Assembly: GCA_027021145.1 (NCBI GenBank)
Contig: JALUUX010000030.1
Span: 1 to 13,732 of the forward strand
Direction of reading: 5' to 3'
Length of the DNA stretch: 13,732 nucleotides
From: Candidatus Shapirobacteria bacterium
GTDB taxonomy: Bacteria > Patescibacteriota > Microgenomatia > UBA12405 > JAHJSD01
In this document: piece by piece, positions 12,715 to 13,732 of the stretch
Layout of the letters: each line of letters begins with the position of its first letter
How positions within the stretch are numbered: the stretch's first letter is position 1
Notes under the pieces: model-generated
The model's database searches: none
Seen by the model: the letters and a program-made list of their open reading frames with translations, nothing else
Told to the model about the DNA's origin: nothing
Position numbers and translations under genes: made by a program

Positions 12715-13732
12715 CTAGTTCTGGTCAATCAAGCTTGCCAGCTCCAGCAATCGGCAGGAGTAGCCGTATTCGTTGTCGTACCAGGCAGAAACTTTGAGCA
12801 TGTCTTCGGAAAGGACTTCGGTCATCGACAAATCAACAATACAAGAAGCAGAGTTGCCGATAATATCAGAAGAAACTAACGGTTCGTAGGCAACCTTGAG
12901 AATCCCTACTAGATCTCTTGCCGCTGCCTCCTCAAAAATCGAATTAACCTGGTCAATCGTTGTTTTCTTCTTGAGCTTAAAAACAAATTCAGCATAAGAA
13001 CCACAAGCTACGGGCACCCGAATCGCACTGGCAGCAAACCGACCCCTAACTTCTGGATAGGCAGCCTCAACTGCTTTGGCAGCTCCAGTTCCAGTGGGAA
13101 TAATATTAATTGCCGCCGCCCGAGCCCGACGCCAGTCTTTATGGGAACCATCGACGAGATTTTGGCTGGAAGTATAAGCATGGATCGTCGTCATGACACA
13201 TTCTTCGAAGCCTAAATTTTGATCAATTAGCTTAACAATTGGGGCAACACAGTTAGTGGTACAAGAACCATTACTAACCAAATTTTCCCCTTTATAGCGA
13301 TGATCATTAACCCCAATGATAAATACGGGAATGGTCTTATCTTTTGGTGGGGCTGAAATAACCACCTTCCTTACTCCACCTTTAAAATGATCTTCTGCGG
13401 AACGATCCCGGAAAACACCAGTGCATTCCAGAACAAGATCAACTTGGTACTTTTTCCAAGGAATCCTTCGAGGATTTCGCTCAGCCAAAACCGGAATCTC
13501 GATTTCATTAATCTCGATTCGCCCAATTTCTTTGCTCCCCCTTGGTTCACTTACTTCTATCTTGGCAGGAAAACGCCCGTAAACTGAGTCATACTTTAGT
13601 AGATGAGCCCAACCTTCGGCCGGCATCGATCCCGAAGTATTAATTGCTACTAAGTCAATTTTATCGCGATAATTCTCCCACCACGATCGAGTTGTCACCC
13701 GCCCGATTCGGCCAAAACCATTAATGGCAAGG
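12715..13732 (-). CDS. gap: Glyceraldehyde-3-phosphate dehydrogenase, 5' end outside the window
   Basis: Phosphorylating GAPDH (glycolysis, glyceraldehyde 3-phosphate to 1,3-bisphosphoglycerate, cytoplasm). The visible 338 residues begin LAINGFGRIGRVTTRS, the NAD-binding Rossmann start, so only a few codons are missing beyond 13732. Catalytic Cys is about visible residue 157 in SNGSCTTNCVAP (SNAS in most relatives), the partner His about 184 in TIHAYTSSQ, followed by RRARAAAINIIPTGTGAAKAV and, at the end, WYDNEYGYSCR. After the second strand the usual INDL has Thr instead of Asp (VAINTSGSM), removing the acidic residue that favours NAD over NADP. The loop PAEGWAHLLKYDSVYGRF is otherwise normal. 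The internal GTG at 13698 is not the start. The hypothetical anchored protein follows 18 bases downstream. Confidence 0.95.
   Translation of the reverse strand, partial: LAINGFGRIGRVTTRSWWENYRDKIDLVAINTSGSMPAEGWAHLLKYDSVYGRFPAKIEVSEPRGSKEIGRIEINEIEIPVLAERNPRRIPWKKYQVDLVLECTGVFRDRSAEDHFKGGVRKVVISAPPKDKTIPVFIIGVNDHRYKGENLVSNGSCTTNCVAPIVKLIDQNLGFEECVMTTIHAYTSSQNLVDGSHKDWRRARAAAINIIPTGTGAAKAVEAAYPEVRGRFAASAIRVPVACGSYAEFVFKLKKKTTIDQVNSIFEEAAARDLVGILKVAYEPLVSSDIIGNSASCIVDLSMTEVLSEDMLKVSAWYDNEYGYSCRLLELASLIDQN

Noticed and set aside
13696..13698. GTG as start of GAPDH
   Set aside because: In-frame sequence before it encodes the conserved INGFGRIGR segment, so the gene continues past the window edge.

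Overview
The window most likely comes from a small-genome bacterium of the Candidate Phyla Radiation (Patescibacteria, perhaps Microgenomates-like). This is inferred from the AT-rich coding sequence, the tight gene packing with many short overlaps, several promoters whose -10 box lies only 4-10 bases before the start codon (leaderless or nearly leaderless messages), and the gene content: a CPR-style helical hypothetical protein, a GAPDH with an atypical cofactor loop, a membrane-anchored alpha-2-macroglobulin-like protein and remnants of sortase. No search could be run, so the lineage is a judgement, not a result.

Layout. (1) 54-1488, minus strand: a three-gene unit of a membrane-anchored CPHC thioredoxin-like protein, a four-helix membrane protein with two cysteine pairs, and a helical hypothetical protein; this looks like an envelope thiol redox system. 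(2) 1718-3336: two AbrB-antitoxin/PIN-toxin modules pointing at each other, each with its own promoter. The second has a clear operator made of repeated GTAAGG half-sites. (3) 3344-3657: a recombined patch with a sortase fragment, a 25-codon leaderless ORF and a hairpin. (4) 3658-5645, minus strand: a compact unit of DUF72, Phd-type antitoxin, PIN toxin and a LOG-family phosphoribohydrolase, with overlaps between the last three. (5) 5712-10613, plus strand: a 1633-residue alpha-2-macroglobulin-like protein that has lost its thioester motif. (6) 10599-11068: a decayed sortase gene, related in sequence to the fragment in region 3. (7) 11111-11422: acylphosphatase. (8) 11449-13732, minus strand: GAPDH (5' end outside the window) followed by a membrane-anchored, cysteine-rich hypothetical protein.

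How the parts fit. The surface-facing genes (thioredoxin pair, A2M-like protein, sortase relic, anchored 415-residue protein) suggest envelope maintenance and disulfide handling in a single-membrane cell. The three PIN toxins belong to one subfamily but use two unrelated antitoxin folds, and one toxin gene is translationally fused in layout to LOG. GAPDH and acylphosphatase are ordinary metabolism. No tRNA, rRNA, CRISPR array, insertion sequence with recognisable transposase, or replication origin was seen.
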